Part shown: positions 45,470 through 62,678 of the stretch, one piece after another | Layout: every line of letters begins with the position of its first letter | How positions within the stretch are numbered: position 1 is the first letter of the stretch | Assembly (NCBI GenBank): GCA_025403435.1 | Contig: CM046345.1 | Location: 1,736,001 to 1,800,000, forward strand | From: Artocarpus heterophyllus | Lineage: Eukaryota > Streptophyta > Magnoliopsida > Rosales > Moraceae | Length of the DNA stretch: 64,000 nucleotides | Reading direction: 5' to 3' | The notes under the pieces: model-generated | The model's input: only the letters and a program-made list of their open reading frames with translations | What the model was told of the DNA's origin: nothing | Databases searched by the model: none | Translations under genes and position numbers: made by a program

Positions 45470-48100
45470 GAACAAGAAAAATGAGATCGGTTGTCACAAT
45501 AAGCTAGGTGCCAAAATCACAACAAAGAAGATATATATTCAAGTATTGTTCATACGCATCTCTCGGTTACTCTATTTTTGTTGTTGTTACTTGATTCTAT
45601 CCAGCCGACGACTCTTTGTCAAAAGGACACAACACCCATATATGATGTAACCATTCATCTTTTTGTCCTTTTTCCTGAATTTGTTAAAATATAGTTTGGG
45701 AATCATTTTTTAGAAATACTTCTAAAAATTAATCACCTACTTTTTTTTTAAAAAAAATTAACTAACTGATGATTTGCCTACAATTGAGTAAGAGAAGGAA
45801 TATTTCCTAACCACTCTTGAGCTTTGAAAATTCAATCTATTTATCCAAATTCCAAACTATCTTCCATCTAATCAGTCCGACAAACTAGAGCCATTATATA
45901 GGTCAATGATTGCATCACAAATGCCAAATCCAATCCAAAAACCATCCCGTTTTTCTGCTTTGGTCCCCCTTTAAAGTTTAAATTTTGTTTTTGTTTTCTT
46001 CCACTTTTTAACAGAATCAAATACTTTAAAAGCCATCCTCACCCTCTCAATTTTTTTTTATTTTAAAAAAAGCCATCCTCACAAAAAGTAGTACTTTTTT
46101 TTAAAAAAAAAAAACATAAGAGTTTGTTTTTCTTGCCTCATTGAAGGTATTCCATATTGCTCGTATTAAGAGAAAAAAATTAGTTCAACATATAGAATAT
46201 AATTTGGAAAACAGACATCATATTTTATTGTTGGTAGGCTATATAAAAGAGATAATTTAGAGTGTCAATGTTCAAAGTGCGAACTTCTTGTGCTTAAATT
46301 TGGATTCCACATTGCACTTTTTTTTCACCAGGGTGAGAGTGACATTTTTAGATTGTTCTTAAATTTGGAATCTACATTGCACAATTTTTCACAAGGGTGA
46401 GAGTGACACTTTTAGATTATTCTTAGAATACTCTCGTAAAAGCTTTTATTTTTGTGGAATGCCAATTCCATACTTATCTTTCATCAAGCAAATTATATTG
46501 AAATATTCCCTTTCCAATATAAAATAAAATTAAATTCTTAAAAAAGATACACACACACACAAAAACAATACATGCTACATGCTAATTAGTTGACTTTCAT
46601 TGCTTAGATAATTAACTTTAGCTAGAAGGGCCCACTTTGCATGTTGATTCTAAAAATAAATAAGATGCTTTTCAAAATTAAATTGTATAATGCTTTTCCC
46701 TTTCATGAAAAAGAAGGGAAATAATGCATTAATACTTCCAAGTGTTTTCCATCAAATCAAATGTACATATTGTCTTTTATATACGTACCCTCCTACTGAA
46801 TTGATCCAATCAGAAGCCAACCATGCCATGACTTGATATATAACATAATCCATCTAAAGCTAGGCACGTTGAAGAATAGTACTGATTTCTGTAGGAGTTA
46901 ATAGTCGAATATGCTTTGCATTCTTTTTATTATTTTGGGTAACATCTTTTTATTCGTCAATGTAATATCGTTCGTCTATTCATACGACGCTTAATTTATT
47001 TAAGTAAAACCCTCAATATTACAATTATGAGACTATATTTATTAAATACTACACTAAAATAAATCAAGTGTTACATAAACTTGTACATGATGTTGTATTG
47101 ATAAATGAAAATTTTACCGGTGGCTGAGGGAGACAATTCCTATAATTTTAAAAAAGCTGATATGTTTTTTCATGAACATTGATGAGTTGCTCAGTCCGTC
47201 AACATGTCTCTTTCTTGACAAAAACTTGAGGGTCTACTTACTATCTTTATCTTTGGGGTACTAGTTTGCCTCATATATATATGAATTTACCTAATTAAAC
47301 TCATTAATTAGTAAGTTACTAGGTTTGAGCAAATGAAAAGAATTAATAGGTTCTATATGATGTGGTTGCACATGCAAGAAAATTATAGCAATCACGTCAC
47401 AATGATATGTATATATATATATATATATGTATATATGCTATTCTACCTTGTGTGAAACACGACTTCGAAATTTGAAGCACAAAAATTGCACTTTTCGAAA
47501 GTACTTTTCGACCTAATTATAATGAGTACTTATGATGGGTTTTTGGCATCTATAATTTATTTCATCATTTCAAAGGCTGCAATTATTGAGTGAAGGAAGC
47601 CATCATTGTTGAAATTTGCAGTAATCATTAATTAATTAAATTAAGTACTTTTCAACAAAAAATCAAGTGCCCCCTCCCTCCCTCCCTCCCTCCCTCTTTC
47701 CAACAAGCAAACTAACCTCAAAATTTTGATAACAACAATGACGGGATCTTGATTGTGGATTTATGATTTTTCTTTTTTGAAGGAGTGGAATTATGAATTT
47801 TGATTTCCAAACAGATCCGTCCTTATAATTTTTCACTCAAATTTTTTGTTATTTTGTCCGTTTAGATTTCGGTTATTTGCATGTGGTTTTTATTAAATTA
47901 CCATTAAACACATCACATCCCGCACATGGCAGAACATGATTGGTGACAAAGAAACAAAATTCCCTCATCCAATGCGATCCCTTTATTCCACATTTTTATA
48001 ACCGATTCACCTGATCCTAGCCCTTCATTGGTCGTTGCAGAAAAAAAAAAAAAAAAAAAAAAATACTTTGCAATTTTCAAATAATCATACTTCCTTCAAC
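44875..48100. other. intergenic spacer upstream of the carboxypeptidase-like gene
   Basis: AT-rich, with a CATA/TA microsatellite at about 45411-45467, a TA tract at about 47410-47428, and a partial duplication near 46305-46410 (the string CACATTGCAC and GGGTGAGAGTGACA twice). No coding region is supported. Confidence 0.5.
47670..47694 (-). promoter_or_regulatory. G-quadruplex candidate
   Basis: The plus strand has six C runs of three or more separated by single T (CCCCCTCCCTCCC and so on). The minus strand therefore reads GGGAGGGAGGG repeatedly, a strict G3-N1 quadruplex motif, about 520 bp upstream of the carboxypeptidase-like start codon. Confidence 0.6.
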
Positions 48101-48106
48101 ACACAC

Positions 48107-48115
48107 GTATATATA
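48107..48115 (+). promoter_or_regulatory. TATA box of the carboxypeptidase-like gene
   Basis: TATATATAA in CGTATATATAACC lies about 100 nt upstream of the start codon at 48212, predicting a leader near 70 nt. Confidence 0.6.
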
Positions 48116-48142
48116 ACCATATTCTACCAAGTTCCCATCTAA

Positions 48143-53380
<5,238 letters not shown>

Positions 53381-53679
53381 GTAAAATATAATACATGTTT
53401 AATTCATCTAATGAATTTAATATAGGTTTGTCAACATTTCTTTGTTTTAATTAGTTTCTAGGAACGTTTTATTGTTCCAATTAAGACAATTAAGTTCACC
53501 TTGGCATTCTTCTAATGCTAATTTATTTCCATTTCACTGATCAATGAAAAAATATTTAAAAATTTGCTATTCTCTCTTTTATATATATATAAATATTTCC
53601 TTTTTTTTGGGTCATTTGTTTCGAGTGAACGAATTATGCACAGTCCACCACATATTATTTGCAATTATTAATTTTAAGT

Positions 53680-54270
53680 TTTTTGATGTGCCCCTAAGCT
53701 AGTAGTTAATATGTGGATAAAAAGACAATAAAAGGCCACCAACAAAAAACGACAATAAAAGACGCGTAACGAAGAAACGACACCCAAAACAAAAAGTGTG
53801 TGGTCAATGAATAATATTATCTGGATATCAACAATGGTAAAACTGACCTGTTTCAAGCGAAGATGGACCATCCTGGGAGCAGTGGATCTCCTACATTTTC
53901 ATGAAAACGACAATAAAATTCATATTCTTCAAACGCCAACAGCACATCATCGACATGAAATTCGGTGTTGCTGATGTAGTAATACAGATAGAACGAACGA
54001 CAAGATGGAAACAAAACGACAACAAAAGTTGCAGCTTTGCACCACATCAAAACCGCCAGAAACACATGATACGCTGACCCAGGATCGTTGTCAATACAGG
54101 AAAACGACGGCAAACTCCCGCCGTTCACTTGGACATCCATAAGATGAAAACGACAATAATAAGTCGTATCTTTCAAAACTAGATAAAATATCATGTCGCT
54201 AATTTAAGGCGAACGACCCCACGAGAAGAAACGACAACAAAAGTTATACCACGTGGGACAGACAGAGATA
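53680..54270 (+). repeat. ACGACAATAAAAG-rich repeat, copy 1
   Basis: Aligns in the same orientation with 62679-63335. Shared landmarks are CTAAGCT-GTAG at the left, ACGACACCCAAAAC, GTGTGGTCAATGAAT, CTTTGCACCACA, ACGACGGCAAACTCCCGCCG and CGAGAAGAAACGACAA. At least seven variants of ACGACAATAAAAG are scattered through it, a pattern resembling the subterminal repeats of CACTA-type transposons. No transposase is present. Confidence 0.7.
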
Positions 54271-54960
54271 CCATTTAACTCGAGGATGTTTTCATCTGCC
54301 CAAACTTTGTAATCTTGAGCATTTAGATCTTTATTTTAAGAATTTAGACACTTAAATCTGTAACCTCTTAATCTCTTGGCATCTTAGCCCCCGTTTTAAT
54401 AATTTTAGATACTTAAACTTTTAATTTATTGACATTGTTTACATCTTTTTTTTTTTTTGTTAAATAACATAATATGTATTAATATTTTGAGGCTTCGTTG
54501 TTCCTTAGGTCCCAAAATTATTTTTTTAACAGTAAGGTCCCTAAAAGCCATCTTTTTAAAAAAAAATATTAACTCATTATTTCTTGCCAAAAAAATAATG
54601 TTTAAATACTCTAACATAATGTTAATTATAATAATTATTGACAACAAAACAATTAATTATAAACAAAAAAGATAAGAAAATTCATAAAATTATCCCTTGT
54701 ATTTTATTTTTGATAAGTTGTTACCAAACTACTATAATGTAATTAAATAATTGTCACGCAACAATGCAATGCTCAAATTGTTCATATTTTAAACATCTGA
54801 GAAGGTTCCTCCATTACTCTTCTTTGTTATCTCTTGCAGCACCTATATATTTATATATATCTATATATATATAAAAGCATGATAGCAGCCGCACTGCCGT
54901 TTTTAAAACGGCGGTCTTCCAGCACTTTTAAGGCTGTTGTAAGGCTGTCAGCAAGTTTGC
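54271..54960. other. AT-rich spacer
   Basis: No coding region or repeat partner recognised. TA-rich at about 54845-54870. Confidence 0.5.
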
Positions 54961-54964
54961 TTTC

Positions 54965-55520
54965 AAAAGTTTGACCTCCTCTATAATCTCGGCTTGAGAA
55001 TCTTCACAACCGACAAACGATCATTGGGGCTAAGTTTCTTGACGAGGAATTGCATTGCAAGTTTCAACTTGTCTAATTTGCCTTCCCTCTGCATTCTTTC
55101 ACTGACATCTATGACCGTCACAAGATCAACTCCAGGCCTGTGTTTGCTGCTTTCTGACGCGGTCAGCTCCAGCAACACCATCAACATATACGTGCTTTCT
55201 TCAAGTGCTGCCTTTGGCTGCTTGATGATTGGCAACTGTGTTTTTCCCGCTATGATAGGTGAAGGAAGGATGATTTATAAACTTTTATTAAAGAGGGTTT
55301 CGGGACTCAATTTGAGCCGATGGTTTGAACTAGCATTGTAGTAGTTTAAATTTTGCAGGAGAAAATGCTACAGCAAAATATATTGATATGAATCGTTTCT
55401 CCTAAACATCCTAATTAGAACCAAATTTTTAAGTCAATGAAGAAACGAAGAAAACATAACCCTGCAGACCATCTTGGAGTTAGACGATTTGCTCGTCATC
55501 GTTGAAGCTCATTTTGCCAA
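54965..55520 (-). pseudogene. fragment of a von Willebrand factor A / RING-type (WAV3-like) gene
   Basis: The minus strand from about 55262 to 54981 reads ...MVLLELTASESSKHRPGVDL then VTVIDVSERMQREGKLDKLK and LSPNDRLSVVKIL, which matches the start of a vWA domain as found in plant WAV3/EDA40-type RING E3 ligases. The metal-site motif DxSxS is changed to DVSERM, and the frame ends shortly after DRLSVV, so most of the protein is gone. Further out on the same strand (about 55500-55440) MSFNDDEQIV followed by a stop recalls the FxDDEP segment ahead of the vWA domain in such proteins. I read this as a decayed partial copy; the parent family is likely but not certain. Confidence 0.6.
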
Positions 55521-55618
55521 GAAAACCGACACAGTTCTACTAATCTATAGTTGTTTGATGGACTATATCCAAATGGGTTGCATCTAAGCACTTTCAACCT
55601 CTAATATATATATATATG

Positions 55619-57736
55619 TGTAACGTCCCGAAATTTATTTAACATTAATGTAATGTAAATGATGAATTAGTGTGCCATAATTAAAGTTTTAACTTTAATT
55701 AGATTATTTGGTTGGATTTTTAGTTTTTGGTTGTTTTGTTAAATTGATGTGTTCAAAAGATTTCTTGTTGATTTAAAATGATGTTTTGAGTTTTAAAACA
55801 CAACAATTTGTAAAATGTTAAAAATACTCCGTTTTGCAAAACCGTGGGCGACACATGGTTTTCGCACAGTAAAACCGCCCACCGATTTTCTCTATTTATT
55901 TCTCTCTTCTCTCTCTCTCTTCACTCTCACGAGCTATCTCTCTCTCGGCAGCCCCTCTCTCTCTCTCTCAATCTCTTTCAAAATTTTTGATTTCCATTCG
56001 AATCCAAGCTTCGGAACAGCAAGGAGGAAGCTCGGGGACGTGATTCGGCGACCGAGAACGCGGATTGAAGCTTCGATTCGAGGTTAGATTCGAAATTTCT
56101 AAACTTTTTACAAAATTTTCGATTTTGTGTGTTTTTGAAATCTAAGTTTGTTTTAGCTTAGAAAACCGTGGATTTGTGTTAAATGAGCTTAGAACAACTA
56201 GAATCTAAGCTTAGATTGAAGAAAAACGGATTGGATTCAAGATTTTCATTTTTCTCCTCTTTTTCTCATTTTTGGATTTTTGAGGATTTTGAGTTTAAAT
56301 GTTGTTTAAATGATTCCAAACATGTTCTAGAATGTTTTTCTATCAATTATAGTTGTTTTTCATGCCTGGGATTTGAGAAAAACAGGTTAGAAACAAGATT
56401 TGGATTTTGGGGATCGAGAAACCCGTGGCTGGGATTTCTGGATCTTCCCAGTTCGGCAGGCCGAAGTTCATGTTCGGCAGGCCGGTGTTCTTCCGACCGG
56501 CAGGCCGAATCTGGGGAAATGTTCGGCAGGCCGAACTTTACTTCCGGCAGGCCGAACTGTACAGTTCGGCAGGCCGAAGCAGGGCGTCCGGCAGGCCGAC
56601 CGAGGCATGGAAAATTTTGTGATTTTTACCCGATTTCACTGTTTTGAACCCTGATTTAAATCCCAACCTTATAGGGTGATTTTAATGATACAAATGGCAC
56701 ACTAGGACATCATGAAATGATTTAGTAACATAGAATGTCTCGAACTAGATATTGATCGACTTAGTTTGTATCTAGGATTGTTCGTGGTTCCGTGGAGCTA
56801 ACGTATAGCGGATCGGGATTACGGTGTGGGGTACCGGCACGAGTACTGAGGTAGGACTTCTATCCTATTTCTTTGGTAGCCTGGTTTTGAAATGATTTGG
56901 CTTTGAAAAGGATTTCTATCAAAATGTTTTCAACGGTTGTTTGAAAATGGTTTTATCGGTTATATTTTTATATACCGTGACATGAAATGAATTTCATAAT
57001 GAATGTAATTGACAACACTCGGTAATTGGGTTTTGAATGATAATGATAATAAACACATGGGCATGATGCCATATCAGAGATCGGGTCGTGATCGACCTTG
57101 GGGGCAGGTCCCGAAACCCAGCTGGGCCACTACGGTGGTGATATCATGGTTTGCCTAGGTAAAAGTAAACTGGTGTTTTGATTTGACGAGTAGACTGTTC
57201 TGTGTCAGAACGGTTCTACTCAATTTATTTATTTATTTATTTAAGTTTCTTCTTGCATAACTCCTGATAATGCTATGTTTCTTTGCATTAAATTATTTTA
57301 TAAAACTTAGTCCTACTGAGCCTTTCGCTCACGTTTTATCTGTTTTAAATCCCCCCCTTCTAGGTGGTTTCCCATTTAGGTTTGGAGAAGATTCTTCGGA
57401 CCGAACTCTGGAGCAATAGGAGAATTTATTTACATTTTGTATTTATTAATCAAGGCATGTAAGACTTAACTTCATTTGTACTTGGACTGTAATTGTATTT
57501 GTGATATTGTCAGATTCATGTGTGTGCACAAGTTGTGGGTTGTGGAACCCATATTCGCGGTTTTTATTTAATTATTATTATTTGCTTAATTTTTATAAAT
57601 CCTTTTATAAAATGTGGTGGAAAAACTTCTTAGTTTTTATTTAATTGGGTTCTCAAACTCTCGGTTTTTAATTAAATTCTCTTTTAATTAATCTAAATAT
57701 TCCGCCACGTCACCTCCCGTACTCCGGGGCGTGACA
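55619..57736 (+). mobile_element. solo LTR of a gypsy-type element
   Basis: 2118 bp from TGTAACGTCCCG to CGGGGCGTGACA, with the 5-bp duplication atatg on both sides (55614-55618 and 57737-57741). Ends and size fit a chromovirus LTR of a family different from 34341-44869. A CT-rich stretch (55890-55980) could be the transcribed leader. No interior remains, so it arose by recombination between two LTRs. Open frames within it at 56183-56654 are translations of the palindrome array and are not genes. Confidence 0.9.
56452..56603. repeat. array of seven TTCGGCAGGCCGAA-type palindromes, 21-26-bp period
   Basis: The core GGCAGGCC begins at 56455, 56476, 56499, 56525, 56546, 56568 and 56590; intervals are 21, 23, 26, 21, 22 and 22 bp. 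Units read TTCGGCAGGCCGAA with minor changes (TCCGGC or GCCGGT at the flanks). The spacers between units are unrelated to one another. Confidence 0.9.
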
Positions 57737-57741
57737 ATATG

Positions 57742-58788
57742 TACACACACACAAATGTAGCTAAAGAGGATTGGGATATTATGAAATATCAAAATGACCT
57801 TTCGTTAAAATAAACTTTTAGTAGCAAATGTATATATTTGATTTTTTAATTTAGGTATTTAATTTAAATATAATAATTGATCATCATTGACAAATTAATG
57901 AATTATCAAGATCAATTAATAGTTTATTTTTTTTTAGTTGACCAGTGAATGCATGGTTCATCACAAAAATAGATTGGTTACGTATGTCATCGAGATTCTA
58001 TTTCCATTAATTACACACTTAAAAAGAATTTGTTTAAGTCAATTAATTAGTAAGGTCTAATTTTGCTTCTAGTCGTATAATGAGACAAACAAACAGGTTT
58101 TTTTTTTCTTGAACAGACAACTGGATTAATATATATAAGAATATATAAAAAAAAAACACGATTTGAATTTTGTGTTTGAAAAGATTTTAAACATCAAGTG
58201 ACAGCTGAGCCAGCTCGAGCGATTGGTACATGAAACTTTCCTGTAGTATGGTAAAAACTCGACATAGAGGTTCAAATTACTGTAATTGTAATTTAAAAGT
58301 TTTGTGAAAAAAAAAATCGCAGTAAAAAGCATTTAATAGCCGTTCAGACTGCGAACAAAATGTGGAATTAATTAGTTAGAGCATAAAAGCCACGCATCCA
58401 AGAAGAGACATGCTTTAAGGTTTACATCATGTTGGAAACTATTGGTGAGAGTCGCACAACAGAAGTCATAAAAATTTTAAAAATTTCTTAAATACCGACT
58501 CATTTTGTTTTAAAGAATAAAGGGTTAATTTTATAATTATACCTCATAGTTTTAACTATTTTTTAATTTACTCTTTTATTTTTTAAAACTACAAAGATAT
58601 CTTAAAAAAGATCTTAAGTTTTATACTAACTCATGTTGCTGTAAAGAATAAACTCAGTCTAAAAATTAAGGGCACGCTCTTTATCCCCATTTCAAAACAA
58701 TCTCTTCAAAAAAATTTCTACTAGAATGTACCACACCATTTTTGTCTGTATACTTTTTCTTATATTTGATAGTATCTTAGCTTTCTTT
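57742..58788. other. AT-rich spacer
   Basis: No open frame, splice pattern or repeat partner recognised. Confidence 0.5.
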
Positions 58789-60729
58789 TGTTAGATATAT
58801 ATACCCTAAGGAGTAAAAATGTAATATGTCTTTAGAGACATTTTTATCAATAAAGAATTTATTTATTATTTATACACCAAATTTTGTCCTTTTTATATTC
58901 ATATTTGTTGAATGTATGTTAAGCAAACAAAAGTCTGAGATTGTCGGTCTAAGCCTTTAGAATTAGGCATATAAAGGACTGATTATGCGAAAAACATGAT
59001 TCTAAAGGTGACAGTCTAAATCATAAGATCCGCAATTGAGAGAATAGAGTTGGGCGCTTTTATTCATGCAAAGATTGTTATATTGTCTATATCCTTAACG
59101 AGAGATGGTTTGTCTTGGCCATCGGAGGCGGACTCTGCGAATAGAAACATTGATGCATTGTTATATGTGACAATGTATTAGATCGGGACATAAAATGAAA
59201 TTGATTTGGATTAATAATTCTATCTCAACAAATCAATTCACTTTTAGATAATTATTTGTGTTGTATCTTAATCCTGAGATGGATAATGAGCCTGTTATCT
59301 TGACTTATGTCTTTTGATGTACTAAAGGGTGACATCCACATTTTTTATTGTTACGCATGTCGGTATATTGGAGGCATAACTTTTGATAGCGTAGACCTGT
59401 TATTCATAGATATGGAATCCATAGCTCCTCTTTAGGAGTCGTTGATATTTTCTTATATGCGTTATCCTGTAATTGAAAAATCGGAGCGCTTAATTATTTG
59501 GATACATAGGTGTAACTGAATGATATACTGTCTTTGGATAGTAAATTTTCTGATGGTGAGATAATGGAACATAAGATAAAAATAATTAGGAAGGTAAGAC
59601 ATAATTTATCCTTAAGCTGATTATGAATAATCCTATGGGGATAAGATAGATCATGATATGTCATGGAGACTTAGCTATACGAGCTTCATAATTCTATATA
59701 GTTCGAGAGTGCAGCTCTAAGCTTTTAGTGGAGTAGTGTTAAAGTTAATAATTATGAAATATATATCTAAGAATTGGGTTTCATAATTATCAAGAGCTTG
59801 AACTATATAAGTCTACGAGGTCCTCTTTGCTACCTCATAATAAATCCTGTAACGACAAGGCATGCTTTTTCAATAATTGATGATTTATGTTAAATTATCA
59901 AATTGACTGAAATTCGATAAGATCAGATAATTCATGTCTGTTTATCAGTTGAATTAATTTTGTGAAAATTAATTTAAGATAAACTTATTGAATTATCAAG
60001 AATATGTATTTTCCTAGAGATTATCTAGATATGACTGTTTTAATCAGATAACTTTTCTATTGGGTTATTTGAATTAAAACTAAGGCTCTATCCTAAGAAC
60101 CTCGGGTGGAAAATAAAAAATTCACAGATATCATTTATCGTAAGTTTGATAGGTTGATCTCTAATTTAGGCCTACCGATGTAGTAAGTTTGGCAGGCCGA
60201 TGTGCTAGTTCGGCCTACCGACCAAACGATATATGATCACTCGTTTTTAGACCCGATTTCTTATCAGATATTGATTTGATTCAAATTTTTGAGACCTTAT
60301 CTGATAAGGACTAACCCCTGGGCCCAACCTCTATAAAAAAAGAAGTGAGACTCATTGTTATTTAGATTAGTTGAGAAATCAAGAGTGAGCACTCTATACT
60401 GTAAGTCTCTAAAACTCCCTTGAAGAGCTTTTGTTCACAAATCATGAACACTGGTTTTGGGTTTTTCTTAATTGGTTGGACAGAGAGTTATTGGAGGAAG
60501 AGCTGTATGAGTGTGCCTACATACACACCAATTTAGATAGAGAATAACAAAGAAGGCCAGTTGGTTAAGGCTCTTCTGTAACGCCTTTCTCTTCACAGAC
60601 CGCATGAGCTCTTCGGCAAATAAGGTTAGTAAGATTTAGCTAATTTATGCATATAGCATATCAAACTTGTGTTTTAAAAAAATACTCTAGTATAAAAATT
60701 TTAAAATTTTGCTGCGTACTATTTTTTCA
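58789..60729 (+). mobile_element. 1.9-kb LTR-like element, copy 3
   Basis: Homologous to 4210-6108 and 23974-25984 but in inverted orientation. Starts TGTTAGATATATATACCC and ends ATTTTTTCA. A TATA box (CTATAAAAAAAG, near 60331-60342) precedes the presumed leader. Three GGCAGGCC-related motifs (60169 inverted, 60191, 60212 inverted) stand about 110-160 bp upstream of the TATA box. No clear target duplication and no interior region. Confidence 0.65.
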
Positions 60730-61367
60730 ATATCTTTTACCTTTAATAATGGCACGCTAGGCATTTATTCAAGGATTCACATTCTTTATGATATAGATCA
60801 CACAATCATTCGGATAAGTGTGTATTTTATTGTATTTCATCTCTAGAGCACTCAATGTCTTCTTGGTCACATAGTAACAAACACTTTATTGTTACTTAGA
60901 AATGTATCATGTAAAAATTTTAAAAAGTCCCGTAAAACTTGAATTCGACCAACCTCCTAACTCATTTGATGACGATGGCGAATGGTGTAGCTTGGCTAAT
61001 GGTGGTGGCGACAACGTTGTGGGCAAGGCGGGCTTGGCCAACGGTTTTGTGGGTGAAAATATATAGCGAGGGCGAGGCATGGACAATGGTGTTGGTGTGG
61101 AAGTCGACAGCTTGAATTGATGGACGTAGGATTTTGGGATTTGAGGTTTCATGTGTAAGTTTTGTTTGTTTTTTGAGCGTGTTTTAGAGAAATATTGGAC
61201 TTCATGTATCTTTCTTTTGAAATTAAATTAGACAATGGTTTCAAAAGCCATACATTAAATGATAGTTTTTGGATATTAGATAATGGTTTTTTGAGTAGCA
61301 TCTATCGTCTATTATGTCTTCCAATATACTATATTTCAACTACTATTTTTCACTTTTAAGATTTTGG
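60730..61367. other. spacer with a GGC-rich patch
   Basis: AT-rich apart from 60960-61100, which has repeated GGCTTGGC and GGTGGTGGCG-like strings. A minus-strand open frame (60907-61152) is low-complexity Pro/Ser/Leu and matches nothing I know; not called as a gene. Confidence 0.45.
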
Positions 61368-61510
61368 GAGAATAGCTTAAACCACCAGTTTGGTTTTAAA
61401 AATTATAGCATATGATAGCTTTACACTGCAAGCTTTACTGTAGCATATAAGAGCTTTACATAGTTCATAATTCAAACCATTGGTTTAGACTACTCTTCCA
61501 AACACCCTGT
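61368..61510. repeat. MITE-like inverted-repeat element
   Basis: GAATAGCTTAAACCACCAGT at the left mirrors ACCATTGGTTTAGACTACTC at the right, followed by CCAAACACCCTG. The core ACTGTAGCATATAAGAGCTT is shared with 21075-21245 and related copies. Borders are approximate. Confidence 0.55.
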
Positions 61511-61589
61511 TTATAATTTCTAGCCCTAATTTAGTCTTTGAACTCGTTATCTGTTATATTGAGAAAAAATTCAATAAATAATAGGAGAA

Positions 61590-61815
61590 TGAGAGAAATA
61601 TCAGATTTTTAAAACTTTTTAAAGTATACATCAGGTTTTGAAAATATTTGTAGTAAATATCATATTTATAGTATAGATAGCTTATTTACTATAGAAATAA
61701 GAAATATTTACATTATAAACAATAAGGTAAATACATTATTTGCACCATAAATCTATTTATTGTGTAAATAAGAATTATTTACACTATAAACAAAGGGATA
61801 GATAAGTTCTTTACG
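61590..61815 (-). repeat. interspersed repeat, inverted partner of 32640-32865
   Basis: Matches the reverse complement of 32640-32865; AT-rich, non-coding. Confidence 0.65.
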
Positions 61816-62678
61816 TCATAAATTTAACATTTATTACAATTAAGTTATAAAAAGTGACACTTTCTATAATTTCGTAAAATTAATTTTAAGGATTATGATA
61901 AGTAAACATTATCATCAACAGAAGTTAGATAATCAAAATAGGTAAAAATAAATGAATTAGATTGATGCTAATGAAGTTGACATAAATGAAAGGGAATGCC
62001 TCGCAAAGATTAGATTGACTTTACCCAATTAAATTGTTACTAATGTTAAACGAGTAAACGTACACTACAACAATGAAGCATCACTATCATAAAATTAACC
62101 CAATGCAATTAGATCTTCCAACACAGTTACCTCGAGATTAGTGCTTCTCGCCATTATAACAAGAAATTATTCAGCAACAAAGTGCTTAAAAAAATTCAAT
62201 AGAAAGTAAAGAGAAGAATCTTTCTTTCTTTCTTCTTTTTATATTATTTTTTTACATAGTCCTTGAACTGTTATGCTTTTAACTTTGAGTTTTAAATTCG
62301 AGGGGTCGTTAAACTTTTATCTCTCTTTAAAAATAATACATGTACGGAAAAAGTTTTAATCTAAACCTTAAACTTTTTAAATGTCTCAAATTTAGTCTCT
62401 CAACTATATAATATCACAAACTGTACAGAAATATTAGAAATAATTGTTGTAATGAAAAAAGATGGATGTCTAAAAGCGACACTCAAGATCTGAGTCATTT
62501 TAAAGAAAAGTCCATACATTTAAATTCATTAACAATAAGCAAAACTAAAATATTATCAAGTTCCGCTTTATTTTTTGAACAAAAGATTAGGATTTTCTAA
62601 ATCACAGTGTAAAGATCTAATATGTTATTTTTTAACCAAAATTGATACAAACCATTGATTCTAACCTATACAAGTTTA
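61816..62678. other. AT-rich spacer
   Basis: No coding or repeat signal recognised. Confidence 0.5.

Noticed and set aside
56452..56603. Regularly spaced palindromic repeats with dissimilar spacers, superficially CRISPR-like
   Set aside because: The repeats are only 14 bp, spacers are about 7-12 bp, the array sits within a plant LTR with clear ends and target duplication, and no cas gene is present.
56183..56654. Overlapping open frames with FGRP, RQAE and SAGR repeats
   Set aside because: These are three frames of the same palindrome array inside a solo LTR; the repeat pattern is at DNA level and no frame is favoured.
60907..61152. Minus-strand proline/serine-rich open frame
   Set aside because: Low complexity, no domain, no splice or promoter support.
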